Origin: Prorocentrum cordatum
Lineage: Eukaryota; Sar; Dinophyceae; Prorocentrales; Prorocentraceae
Length of the DNA stretch: 51,000 nt
NCBI GenBank assembly: GCA_963575745.1
Contig: CAUYUJ010005669.1
Location: forward strand, 633,128 to 684,127
Direction of reading: 5' to 3'
Shown here: in pieces, positions 9,401-14,985 of the stretch
How the letters are laid out: each line of letters begins with the position of its first letter
Numbering within the stretch: the first letter of the stretch is position 1
The notes under the pieces: generated by a model
The model's input: only the letters and a program-made list of their open reading frames with translations
Databases searched by the model: none
What the model was told of the DNA's origin: nothing
Translations under genes and position numbers: made by a program

Positions 9401-10877
9401 CAGCGGCGTAGTGTTCCTGTAGCAGCGGGTGTCGAAGGGGATGCACGTGCTGGCTCTCGGGGTCGTCGGGATGCGTGCGCGGAAGCGTGTGTGGGGCCTC
9501 ATCGCGCGGGCTCCTGATCGGTTGGCAACAGCGGAGGCACCACTGGGCCGTGGGTGAGTCCAGGACGCGCGCACAGATGCGGGCTCCTACGTGTCCGACG
9601 GCTCCTTGAGCGAGAAGTTTGGCGCCGACCAGGAGGAGACCGCAAACCACTCCGCCTGTGGCGATAGCTCCGAGTTTGCCGCTGGCCCATTTCAGGGCGC
9701 CCCAGAGGCCAGACCCGACTGCGCTGGCTCCGCCCGAGACAATGTCTCTGAGTTTGGCGCTGGTCCACTTGAGAAGACCCCACAAGGCGGGCGCGGCGTC
9801 GTATGCTATTGTGCGTCGGGGCGTAGTGGACACGGATGGGCCTGGTGCCGCAGCTTCACGGCGTCGTCCCTGGTACGGCATGGCTACCAAGATGGCGTAC
9901 GTGACCACGAAGAGGCAGGTGAGACAGCCGCAGCGTCGAGAGGCCGCTGCGCTGTGCGGGGCCTCATGGGAGCCGCTGGCGTCGGGGTCCGCGTCCTCGA
10001 TGGGATCGTTGTCGAGGCCAGCCTGCCAGTGGTCGACGGCGCTGGAGTTGGAGTCAGTCGAGTTAGCTCGGCGGACAAGGGTGCGGGACGGGGTCCTGCC
10101 ACCTGAGGTCTGAAGACGCCCAGGTCCAGCCAGTGCTGCAGCGGGGCTGAAGCCGCCACTGCGCGGGCTGGTGGGAGCTGGCGGTGCGGTGGCATGGCCT
10201 GGCTCGTCGGCGGCGGTGGCACCTTCGGCGTCGCTGAGCTGTGCGCTGGGGTCGGCCTGGGCCGAGTTGTTGGGCGCACTGCTGCGCGACAGGGAGCGCT
10301 CTGTGTGGGGATCGCTGTCAGGGTCGCGCTGGGCAGCGTCACTTGGCGGTGACGTGCCGTCGGGGTCCTGGGTTTCCGTGTCGTGGATGGAGTCGTTCTG
10401 GCTATCGTCCGACACGTGGAACGAGTCCAGGGATATGTTGCTGATATCGCTGGCAGCTGCGTGCTGGAGCAGAAGCGGTTCAGCGTCGGCCGCGGGCTGG
10501 TCACACGTGGCGTTTTGGGCGGGGGGGCCAGCGGGCGGTGGTAGGTTTAGCGGTTCCATCGGTGCCGCGGCGAGCTCCGCCTCGACAAGCGGCTGCAGGT
10601 CTGGCGGGTGGTGCGGGATCGCATCCACGAGATACGCCAGGGCGTCTTGGTCGGGCGGAGGGAGGCCTCTTGGCAGCAAGGCGTGGGCCCGTGAGAGGTA
10701 TGGCGGCAGTGGTGCCGCGAAAGCCTCAGGGCCGACGAGCTGGGCACGAGCGCACTGGTATTCCAGAAGGAGGCCAAGGTAACGGGTGGGGTACTCGTGG
10801 CTGCCCTGAATACGAGTGAGGTTGCGGTTGGTGCGCTGTCTGTCGGGGCCCGCTCTGTGCCAGATATCCTCGCACAT
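1..10877 (-). CDS. Giant ORF2 polyprotein: membrane helices, ART-like motif, AP endonuclease, reverse transcriptase, zinc knuckle, RNase H (open at left edge)
   Basis: I translated this frame block by block. It has no stop from 11075 to base 1, giving 3,625 codons from the first ATG (10877), and no stop before the window ends. In residues from that ATG: hydrophobic segment 316-333; repeated hydrophobic/amphipathic helices about 365-440; HGT...Y motif about 728-850; acidic and globular parts to 1205; Cys-rich patch 1227-1300; globular part about 1386-1580; Pro/Ala/Gln-rich spacer about 1580-2100; AP endonuclease 2185-2455; RT about 2840-3100; CX2CX8HX4C knuckle 3400-3417; RNase H 3490 onwards. 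The protein would nick DNA, copy the element's RNA at the nick and degrade RNA in hybrids. Coding-like sequence begins before the first ATG, so the true start may be upstream in another frame (shift near 11050-11030). The endonuclease, RT and RNase H are certain; the N-terminal half matches nothing I recognise firmly. Confidence 0.88.
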   Translation of the reverse strand, partial: MCEDIWHRAGPDRQRTNRNLTRIQGSHEYPTRYLGLLLEYQCARAQLVGPEAFAAPLPPYLSRAHALLPRGLPPPDQDALAYLVDAIPHHPPDLQPLVEAELAAAPMEPLNLPPPAGPPAQNATCDQPAADAEPLLLQHAAASDISNISLDSFHVSDDSQNDSIHDTETQDPDGTSPPSDAAQRDPDSDPHTERSLSRSSAPNNSAQADPSAQLSDAEGATAADEPGHATAPPAPTSPRSGGFSPAAALAGPGRLQTSGGRTPSRTLVRRANSTDSNSSAVDHWQAGLDNDPIEDADPDASGSHEAPHSAAASRRCGCLTCLFVVTYAILVAMPYQGRRREAAAPGPSVSTTPRRTIAYDAAPALWGLLKWTSAKLRDIVSGGASAVGSGLWGALKWASGKLGAIATGGVVCGLLLVGAKLLAQGAVGHVGARICARVLDSPTAQWCLRCCQPIRSPRDEAPHTLPRTHPDDPESQHVHPLRHPLLQEHYAAAVAAAVADVTTATTAAIVEVTAAVSRASSVTPRSTSPSPRDGPTSGAASGNPPTHEAAAAQATDAEASEARERTLDGDGVHGAPDDEADASNARGSSSDMDTQPPRRRARHASPARPQAPSGPGTPHPALWPPTRNLRSTIQRDPAVPVPPTSILTFLYQNGFALGNSGVTTEDIEDALRLYDHPRFTHDPTLQALAPWTDIMQRPPNRLIWVLEDSGGNSGETIFPYLTWDLRAPTTDTPTVFWHGTRGDLAARLAFNGGHLLPGPRREAKGRTATNVGRTYVGVHPSLAAWYAVPPHPPRSLEDDTLAWGPIALWMCEATKPPRGENWHNFVNGEAHGARLIYPRVLGLLIRMDWCAPTEAASRCRALPHTCGMGDCTHALHIAGFDHPDLREAAEARDQEAKIWRRLDTAAAWPPPQALYSPEAARAWATQHYDTEAATRADPNQPRPRASLRKLQLDPQPLIDLVYTATAQAVPERWQSDVRAPRPSGSSPGAASGPSHTSQPGAASGHSPDRSPTASGADDRRTPSLISAAAALARGHARSRRSASRSSRQSGGNSASDSSDIDTWEHIETEEEPTAYHVLAFHVRDVRSRVNAPGVEVWLDPGEHHDGAYLPWGATVVGHRVTDPAVAGRDGWVILHHDHGDTTTRLWAPTQVHVKADDTWRTVMIAADLGPQWIERHADDARLPAEAVRTTGQSWFADVWPLWDRPRPHPDDAVTDEQAFPPLPGRWICLQCRFQCCQYCAARRNTQLGTSGQPTCPDCSLSGLRAPMDWSTDYSCNSWTCVYSTDDRAADTCCLSSRCPHPPRPHSLFDVRATGMPPHILARQYGNAPAQHDLMEPPRAPSGPGGEPPQPGQAGYQGQWYLPPRPRRVPKQGLPDGTRRPPGFTGTGMPEDPSPDQPLWKEGYVLFGPHQALKEDFIFNKAVRRPYSLAITNMHRDRVTVRTVCESIAERIHTTRTRWRDVVLYWDAEGGPGPQALDYDMRLCDAMVSRATTEAELNHDRSNRGSFCLYGPAHQRAVNITVLPEPQNIDFVEHVRRYSPDGETYPDHAFEHVYQGWRRPDVPPILPDTRPLSRADQQRYQQHQQRTQQRDQRDAGQPSTPRNRSPARVPTGDRAVYGGGAAYHRGPIGAMPAAAGAAASSYGHVPHARVHPAVVGYPRALGQAPPRATSPAPGSTRAWGHYPGRHDSTASNQSAAAPPAASAQGAAPSRGRTGRPAGWREANVRAWQPRQHTPPPNVAAAQRPAQAKPAPPERERQPLVPLVLTHTQAHHSASPRHSEGSAHRVSPRPDAADPDQAAASAAGGTGGSRPPSPAPSAAPIRSPSRADSARANAQAASPRDRHTGGRVPCSRPSSRHRSRKPPGSSTSSPPRETQADAQAPEVVPRFGAGAKDPSEVDLEPTPSTDQELPPPTRVVAPDEAPTFDPFKHKYSVKDLAAGFGGGSPLSPQSHGGAPATSAAAAAAAAPRGVSPVRNASLTAAGMDEAQRQATDRAARHAQLVADALAGRAPPQPQGPPPEASAEGAHEQAVPADAAHHGTDGAGAPPQDGPAVSRAQYSRARCAAAAPRCRRWFAFALALGRMDRGVASLSPCCRLTFPPSVPHGTGVRRFFRGSFADVYEPPPAQRRPCLAYTFGPTAASAPSKPICCDAMSSYCGQASYLGDGQAALHRAGRANPSSTDGDGPGRSIHLVSLNITSLPANWPTITALGVDHNAAVIALQETRHAKPTRQAIVTNAANPHHGGYQASLGPDLDLARAQRKAAHGGTDHTVEGNTGASGGVAILSKDAIVDSTVDDIATCIATLKAKKRWHEAFLPLCTQHRRRRRRNNHGPAGIYIASLYGVAGGDSTDIFRLADCAAARVGSAPYFICMDANTNIDDNPHLLHMMQHGWSNVAEGTPDHTMHTYGNIPDWDRVTKCPRTSRIDYVIANQAARSLVTDFCYLRDLPAKSHVGLQVTLDLSRLDHTAPRLLAPTPYPPNDGAHEDHELQALGTHIAGRYHDRMEQADARDDGTHVRPASHEYHLTRLRDLPPPPPDHPKKKAPTMHGLTPTFEERPAVPRAFPTYGASTIHMNRLRKLHRQLCELRFIGLHHHIDCRAIPPHLAQRIDCTWAAARLLCHKLRPTALLAFPDAWTPDVPAPRGEQLDRLIQNLDSELARRANRAKAERIKIWSEGVREPSGRKAAIYARAADCSPTAYLRTPTTPDDAQLHCDITAFNPDQASTDDSDADTDAGGFSPGDGSSPDTDNDDGPIRGPLPAQVPDALPANAIVANTKDMLKLMVDTWEPILGTYRARAGHDAEAMPTWADFYDEYRQELPTPSPAAPFHLTDDQLIHFIRTRSPRRAGGLDGWTTKEAKELPDDILRLFASVLRAMQRTGTIPEPLLHVPNPCLRKGRGELPTDQRLLSVLSVWMYAWEAPAYRSLTTWRQGWTHATSFGAVPKATIGDVSTSLALRIEHARTLLLPLAGAALDRQKCFDYLITDICLNLALHAGCPQDIVTVRRNFYRHHKRYIRMNGAYSRDLARTNGHLQGSSWSLDDIKLLMCVWTKRQHRYVPRSLSTTFVDDSNSTTHTAPELQKSLDETAKFDRFSGQRIHPGKVAGWALTDELHAAVTQLTLADRPLRVVDSFKLVGSYINAEAAPAPAALNLTATADARVRRATIRLPRIGKLPSPMLIKARHARSLAASVCTTGTDIQAPSGPAKTAYNHALKAAIRPKGNKWVEFWTLMAVCVPGHALEIDAITQREAFLCLRRQVNRDVTLCGLARDLQHHVQTLFGGGPVGRLVQSLQQLRWTWPTFGIMYDDWGCPISWLNLPQNAFLHMLRASQRRAFLRKIKPRRHDLGYLASVRQGLDLFASTWLARTKGAAKCTAWQLALLLNYLSGGDHTQQRRSRSNTSADPSPMCRYCDEEEETQEHTVRDCKCWARERVPLTTLISDDQWARLPPHTRHCGLFDEDPALLDLQADLARDPLPQPIPRPPPEGDPAASAQDTYTTYLDNDTGWTWVYAATDGACTNQAIPLLARAGYGVYYGIDHRMNYSARVHGLTQNAQVAETLAIVHLTACAERPVHVFVDNQAVVDGFQSIIDGHPAPQGTHAELWAMIHRCVMAKPDMFRVEKVASHLGDLGIDL
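627..680 (-). other. CX2CX8HX4C zinc knuckle between RT and RNase H (element 1)
   Basis: ORF2 encodes MCRYCDEEEE...EHTVRDC, spacing C-X2-C-X8-H-X4-C. Zinc-binding motifs between RT and RNase H are known from several LINE clades (zf-RVT type). The same spacing occurs at the equivalent place in elements 2 and 3 of this window. It probably binds nucleic acid. Confidence 0.75.
1400..2360 (-). other. Reverse transcriptase domain of element 1 ORF2
   Basis: RT motifs appear in order: finger region AGGLDGWTTKEAKELPDD (about 2843); KGRGELPTDQRLLSVL (about 2890, the K...RPI-type motif); motif A LDRQKCFDYL with Asp2968 and Asp2974; motif B TNGHLQGSSWS with Gln3027; motif C FVDD (3059-3062, bases 1692-1703); motif E LVGSYIN. 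Both motif C aspartates and motif A aspartates are intact. Motif A (K-C-F-D) differs from the K-F-Y-E version in elements 2 and 3, so this RT belongs to a different lineage. Confidence 0.9.
3480..4325 (-). other. AP-type endonuclease domain of element 1 ORF2
   Basis: The domain opens with SLNITSLPANW (Asn of the N-terminal motif). It continues with VIALQETRHA (Glu2219), SGGVAIL, the MDANTNID block (Asp2369, Asn2371), RIDYV (Asp2422) and SHVGLQ (His2448). These match the endonuclease/exonuclease/phosphatase family as found in APE-type LINEs, where the enzyme nicks the target DNA to prime reverse transcription. All catalytic positions I can assign are kept. Confidence 0.88.
4326..6240 (-). other. 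Low-complexity Pro/Ala/Gln/Arg-rich spacer of element 1 ORF2
   Basis: This part of ORF2 is about 640 residues dominated by Pro, Ala, Arg, Gln and Ser. It includes a Q/H-rich stretch (RADQQRYQQHQQRT) near 6150. It has no predicted fold that I can name and is probably disordered. Reading frames on both strands remain open here only because of the extreme GC content; the frame in phase with the endonuclease is the coding one. Two of the short hairpin repeats (4456-4476, 5765-5789) lie in it. Confidence 0.7.
5765..5789. repeat. Hairpin copy with a 7-bp stem
   Basis: CCCCCTG and CAGGGGG enclose the core GGCTGAAGCC plus one G. It is a member of the dispersed hairpin family and is read as PAASAQG in ORF2. 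Confidence 0.8.
6970..7200 (-). other. Cys-rich patch in element 1 ORF2
   Basis: Residues about 1227-1300 contain clustered cysteines: ICLQCRFQCCQYC, then PTCPDCSLSG, YSCNSWTC and DTCCLSSRCP. The pairs CX2C, CX3CC and CX2C suggest one or two structural zinc sites. No family is recognised. It sits between an unassigned globular part (about 1066-1205) and another (about 1386-1580). Confidence 0.5.
8320..8700 (-). other. Candidate ADP-ribosyltransferase-like motif in element 1 ORF2
   Basis: The frame encodes PTVFWHGTRGDLAARLAFNG (His738-Gly-Thr). After a Gly-rich turn it encodes GRTYVGVHPSLAAWYA (Tyr775), followed by two hydrophobic strands (PIALWMCEA, LIYPRVLGLLI). The order H-G-T, a downstream G...Y-x-G/S...A..Y-A and later strands resembles the core of PARP/ART-type folds. 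The third catalytic residue (Glu) cannot be placed with confidence. This is a pattern match by eye, not a profile hit. Confidence 0.35.
9555..9960 (-). other. Hydrophobic and repeated amphipathic helices near the ORF2 N-terminus
   Basis: A strong membrane segment, CLTCLFVVTYAILVAM, is encoded around residues 316-333. About 35 residues later come tandem units of about 25 residues: LWGLLKWTSAKLRDIVSGG, then LWGALKWASGKLGAIATGG, then LLLVGAKLLAQGAVG. The spacing and the Trp/Lys pattern look like membrane-associating helices. Membrane segments are unusual in LINE polyproteins. Confidence 0.5.
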
Positions 10878-11571
10878 GTCGACCGCGGTGCGGTGGCGCA
10901 GGGCGTCGTTTTTCTCCGCGGAGTCCTCCTGGAAAAGGTGGTCGTACTGTGGCAGATGGAGCGTCGCCAGGACGTGCGGGACGCAGTCCTCGAGCCATGC
11001 CCAGTAAACGTCCCTGATGGTCCTCACCTGGTGCCCACGCCGCGGCGCACGGGATGAGCCGTGCTCGGATGTTCATCAGGTGCCAGAAGGCGGGGTCCTC
11101 ATCAGGTTCACCCCTGGCGCACAGAGGGGAAGCGGGACTCGCTGTGTTGCTGGTAGTCAGGCCGTGTGCGTGGGTGCTAAGCACGGCCATAATTAGCAGC
11201 CCACATAGCGTGTTGGGCTCCACGGTGATGCACAGGTAGGGCACGAGGAGCCAGATGGCTCGCAGCGAGGCGCCTGTGGTCTGCGGGGGCCACGGTGGAG
11301 CCGTCTGCGGCGCTGGCTCAGCGGCGTGGTTTCCAGCGTGGCACGGCCCACCGCTGTCAGTAATGTCGAAGCTGTCAGGTCGGCACGCTGTGGGGGTGCG
11401 ACACTCTGGAGGGTACACGGTGCGACGTACGGCGGCAGGCGTCGTGGTCGGTGGTAACTCTCGCAGGTGGTCGTGCGCGGCGTGCGTTGCCTCATGCGGG
11501 GGCGGTGGCAGCCAGGGCACTGCAGCGGGGCTGAAGCCGCCACTGCGTGCCTGGGCCTTGCCAGCGGCCCT

Positions 11572-11652
11572 GTCGAGGATATGCTGCACGACGGTCGAGG
11601 ACAAGCTGAAGACAGGGTGCCATCGAGGATATGCTGTACGACGGTCGACCGC
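11572..11652. repeat. Direct repeat, about 25 bp, 54 bp apart
   Basis: TCGAGGATATGCTG(C/T)ACGACGGTCGA occurs at about 11574 and again at about 11628, within the frame-shifting region of element 1. Confidence 0.6.
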
Positions 11653-12063
11653 AGGCGTCGTATTGAGTGATGGTAGCCCTCGTAGCTGAACTTGCATGCG
11701 GTGCGAGGCGTGGCCGGAGGACGCAGGAGTCAGCTCAGCTGCGGCAAAATCGGCGGTCGACTGCGATGCATGTGTCGTAGTTGACGAGGGCGTGCTCGTA
11801 GGAGACGTGCTGGTACTCGGCGTAGGCATAGTAGTAGCCGTCGAAGTCCCAGGGGGGCAGCGCGTGGGGCAGGGCCCCTGGTGCTGCTCAGGCCAGGCGC
11901 TCGCGGGGGCGCCCAGCAGCCCGGTGCCGCACGGACCAGCGGCGGCGGTGCTGTTCACGATCGGGTCCAAAATGGCGCTGTGATCGTATTTGTAGATGCT
12001 GTCATCGTAAAGGTAGAAGAACGTCCTACGCTCCGCATGTCGCAGGAAAGCCTCTCCTCCGTG

Positions 12064-12098
12064 CTGGGGCGCACCGCCTGAAGACGGGTGTGCTCCAG
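12064..12098. repeat. Longest hairpin copy (about 12-bp imperfect stem)
   Basis: CTGGGGCGCACC and GGTGTGCTCCAG pair with one mismatch and one G-T wobble, and enclose GCCTGAAGAC. It lies in the middle region of element 1. Confidence 0.75.
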
Positions 12099-12399
12099 CC
12101 AGCGAGGGGAGGGCCAGGCCGCAGGCGAGGCGCCGCATGATGGCGAGGCCTGGCGGGCGGCGCGAGCGATGAGCCGAAAGCTGCGTGGCAGCACACGTCC
12201 TCATACACCCCTGGATGCTCATGTACATCGCTACAATCACGCCCCCTGCAAGACTACGGGTGTCCCTACACCAGAGAGCTTGCGCGTGCTGCTGCCAAAA
12301 CAGACATGAGGTAACAAGAAAGAGATACGACGCGAAGAGGGGAGCGGTGCCTCTGAAGGCGCTTCCTCGGAGGGCTGAGGCGGGCTCTCTGAGGCACCT

Positions 12400-14985
12400 T
12401 CAATACGGGTCCTGGGTGGCCCGACCCTTGTCCTTGCCTTTGTCGGCCCCTGGGGGCCCCGTCCCTGGGGTGGCCTGGCCTGGCTGGTCGGTCGCACTGC
12501 AGGCTGCCGCGGGCTCGGCGGCCGCTGCGGCTTCCTCCTTCTTAGCTTCCAGAGTGGCCGCTTGTGGCAGGTGGATGGTGCCTCCCGTGAGGTGCCCGAG
12601 GAGGGTCTGGATGTCGCCGCGCAGTGCAGCGGCGTCGGCGGTTGCCGTCTGTTGCTGGGTGACGACGGTGGCAAGCCCCCGTTCCAGCCCTGAAACGTGC
12701 TCCGTGAGTGTGGCCTGGGAGGAGAGAACGCCCGCAAGCTGCATCTGCATGTTATCCACCGTGGTGGCTAGTAGCTCGTGCTGCTGTTCCATGTGCTGGA
12801 TGCGGGTCGTGGCAGCATCGGGCGGTTTAGAGGCCGATGCGAAGCGCTCGCCGAAGGTGTTGAGTTCGTGGGAGGCCACGCTGTATTCATCGCCTGATGA
12901 GAGGATCTCGACGTCAACGACGTCACCTGGTACTTCGGCGGCTGTGGCAGCGGCGCCTTCGGCGTGGCCCCCTCCTTCCGCCGCCGCCGTGCCAAGCCAG
13001 GGGTCGTGGCCACCTGGTCCTGGGGCGGCCGTCGGTTCAGCGGCTCCGTCCGTGCCGTGAGGGGGCGCAGAAGAGCTGCGGCCTGGGGCGCGGGGTGGCC
13101 TTGCGGGCGGCGTGGCGTCACGTTTCCCGCTGGAGGAGCGGTGGCGCTTGGCTAAAGGCTCCTCCTTGGGGGTCAGGAGCGGTGCGACGCCCTTGCCTTT
13201 GGGCGTGGCAGTCATGAGGTCGTGGAGGTAGGGGCTCTGGGCCGCTTTGGTGAGGAGTGTGCCGGTGGCGGGGCTGAAGCCGCCACCACCGGCTGGCGGC
13301 GTCGCAGGCTCTGTGATGGTGGTAGGCGTGACGATGGTAACGTTGTCCCGCTTCGGCGCCACCTCAGCCAGCGGGGCCTCGGCGATGCTCCACGGGATGG
13401 AGCACCCCGCGACCTGCACCGTATAGGTGAGTGGGGGCCGATGGGCGCGCACTAGGGCAAACTGGGCCGCAGTGGCTGGGTCCCAGGCGGTGTGGTAGAC
13501 CTCACAGTCCCATTTGACGGACGGGCCCGTGAGAGTCTTGGCGAGCTGGGTCAGCGTGGCGTGGCGTGACGCAATGCCAGTGATGCGGTAGCGCGTCTTG
13601 GCGAGGGTGGCCTCGCAGCCGCGGATGCTGACAGCAGCGGCCTTGGCGACGTCAGACCCCCGCGGAACACGGATCCCCAGCAGGCCTGACTTGCCGTGCC
13701 TGACGACTCCCAGGGCCTTGAGCTCCACCGACTTCTGGAACGCGTCTGCCATCGTGATGGGCTGGTCCTCAGGGAACCACACGGTCTGATACTTGTCGGC
13801 GGTGGGCTCGTCTGCACCTACGTTGCTGAGGTCGTAGGTGGCACCGAGTTGCCCTGATCCCGCCAGGACCTTGTCGACCGCTTGGAGACTGACGCCGAAG
13901 GTGGCAGCCAGGGACCTCTTTCCGACGCCCGATCCAAACCTGCCTAGGCTTTTGCAGGGTTCGAGGATGGTGACGGCTTTAAAGTTGCCGTGGAAGAGGG
14001 CCTTGAAGGTGTCCTGGAGCTGGCCATCGAGCTCCTGGCGGCGAGCGTCTTTCTTGGACTCCTTGTGCTTTTGGCGCGCCTTGTCCTGTGGAGCGGAGTC
14101 GCCTCGAAAAGGGCCCTTGGCGCGTGGACCACCGTTCACGGGGGCACCTCCCGAGAACTGGTCCTCGAAGGCCTGGTGCATGGAGGGGACTGTGGCAATG
14201 GCCTCGGTCTCGTGTATGGTCGCCCGAATCCAGCAGACGTGGTCGGCGGGGTCGATGGTGGCGACGGCTACCTTTTCCGTGCAGGCGACCTCCTTGGTGC
14301 CCAGCTGGTACACGATCACGGGGACGTGCGTGTGGACCACTTTGGGCGCCTTGGGGTGGCGCTTCAGGACGGGGACGGCGAGCTCGGTACCGACGTAGTT
14401 GTCGTTTTTCGGGCCCATGACAGCAATCGCGAGCTGGCCCGTGGCTCGCTTGCCCTGCCCGAGGTGGTGTTGCAGCAGCCGTTCGCCACTCTCGAAGTCG
14501 TGGAGGCTGATGCTGGGCTTGTACGTCTTGCCGTCGTCAGGCGAGGTGGGTTCGGCAAGAACAGGGACCTTCCAAAAGGCAGGGTCCAAGGCGATGAATT
14601 GGGTGTCCGCAGCCTGAAGACGTGCGGAGCCCGATGGTGGGTGCGATGTGTCACCGCCAGTGCGCTTAGGCTTGCTGCGCTGGTAGTGGTCGAGCGTGTA
14701 GCTGATCTGGTTGGCGGCGCACATGCGGATAAGGGCGCTGCCAAGCTTCTTCGTGTTGGACTTGTGCATGTCGTACTTTGCCTGGAGCTCGTCCGCGTTC
14801 AGTTCGGCTAGCCCGTTATAGGCGGCCGTGGGGCGGTCAGACCCCGCTTGCCTGAACGCTGCGATGCAGTCCTGCTTGCGTTGAAGGAGGGACCCTTCAG
14901 CAGCAGGGCGCGTGGGACGGGAGCTCGGAGGCTGCTTTGAAGAGTGACGGCGCTCCGGCTTCTTGGGGGCCATTGCTGCGGGCAC
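12400..14985 (-). CDS. ORF1 protein of element 1 (861 aa, RNP/nucleic-acid-binding type)
   Basis: An intact frame of 861 codons lies directly upstream of the ORF2 region on the same strand, the usual place of a LINE ORF1. The N-terminus is basic (MAPKKPERRHSSK). Residues about 60-560 look globular but match no family I can name. A Pro/Ala/Gly/Ser-rich stretch follows, then an acidic segment. A coiled coil lies at roughly residues 725-795 (MEQQHELLATTVDNMQMQLA onwards), and the tail is Ala/Lys-rich and ends KGKDKGRATQDPY. Coiled coils and basic regions fit an oligomeric RNA-binding ORF1 protein. No zinc knuckle or RRM is obvious. The upstream in-frame Met at position 1 or the one five codons later could be the start. 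Confidence 0.75.
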   Translation of the reverse strand: MPAAMAPKKPERRHSSKQPPSSRPTRPAAEGSLLQRKQDCIAAFRQAGSDRPTAAYNGLAELNADELQAKYDMHKSNTKKLGSALIRMCAANQISYTLDHYQRSKPKRTGGDTSHPPSGSARLQAADTQFIALDPAFWKVPVLAEPTSPDDGKTYKPSISLHDFESGERLLQHHLGQGKRATGQLAIAVMGPKNDNYVGTELAVPVLKRHPKAPKVVHTHVPVIVYQLGTKEVACTEKVAVATIDPADHVCWIRATIHETEAIATVPSMHQAFEDQFSGGAPVNGGPRAKGPFRGDSAPQDKARQKHKESKKDARRQELDGQLQDTFKALFHGNFKAVTILEPCKSLGRFGSGVGKRSLAATFGVSLQAVDKVLAGSGQLGATYDLSNVGADEPTADKYQTVWFPEDQPITMADAFQKSVELKALGVVRHGKSGLLGIRVPRGSDVAKAAAVSIRGCEATLAKTRYRITGIASRHATLTQLAKTLTGPSVKWDCEVYHTAWDPATAAQFALVRAHRPPLTYTVQVAGCSIPWSIAEAPLAEVAPKRDNVTIVTPTTITEPATPPAGGGGFSPATGTLLTKAAQSPYLHDLMTATPKGKGVAPLLTPKEEPLAKRHRSSSGKRDATPPARPPRAPGRSSSAPPHGTDGAAEPTAAPGPGGHDPWLGTAAAEGGGHAEGAAATAAEVPGDVVDVEILSSGDEYSVASHELNTFGERFASASKPPDAATTRIQHMEQQHELLATTVDNMQMQLAGVLSSQATLTEHVSGLERGLATVVTQQQTATADAAALRGDIQTLLGHLTGGTIHLPQAATLEAKKEEAAAAAEPAAACSATDQPGQATPGTGPPGADKGKDKGRATQDPY
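13261..13293. repeat. Hairpin copy with an 8-bp stem in ORF1
   Basis: GCCGGTGG and CCACCGGC flank a 17-base interior containing GGCTGAAGCC. It is read as GGFSPA in ORF1. Confidence 0.8.

Larger units (their letters stand above)
10726..12399 (-). pseudogene. Frame-shifting region between ORF1 and ORF2 of element 1
   Basis: After the ORF1 stop (TGA at 12402-12400) the same frame stays open to 10726. It encodes hydrophobic stretches (FASYLFLVTSCLFW; SLRAIWLLVPYLCITVEP; LCGLLIMAVL) and FFYLYDDSIYKYDHS. Coding character nevertheless moves between frames. WDFDGYYYAYAEYQHVSYEH near 11840-11780 is in a second frame that stops at 11735. KFSYEGYHHSIRRL near 11680 is in a third. EDPAFWHLMNIRARL (about 11100-11056) is back in the first, just before ORF2 becomes coding in another frame near 11030. 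This may be decay, introns or programmed frameshifting. It could also be the true N-terminal part of ORF2. Confidence 0.45.
421..14628. repeat. Family of short hairpins with a shared core, dispersed in element 1
   Basis: At least 14 copies share a core GGCTGAAGCC, or GCCTGAAGGC, GTCTGAAGAC, GCCTGAAGAC, flanked by arms that differ between copies but pair within each copy. Positions: 421-441, 2672-2694, 4456-4476, 5765-5789, 6700-6723 (opposite orientation), 6842-6872, 7913-7935, 9031-9051, 10101-10125, 10138-10162, 11522-11546, 12064-12098, 13261-13293, 14606-14628. Examples of arms: TCCTG/CAGGA, CGCCGG/CCGGCG, GACGG/CCGTC, CCCCCTG/CAGGGGG, CCCCAG/CTGGGG, TCCGCA/TGCGGA. They lie in ORF1, the middle region and ORF2, in all three coding phases. 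Confidence 0.8.

Noticed and set aside
11961-11974. CCAAAATGGC word resembling the spliced-leader complement
   Set aside because: Ten bases only, inside coding-like sequence of element 1 and without the flanking leader bases.
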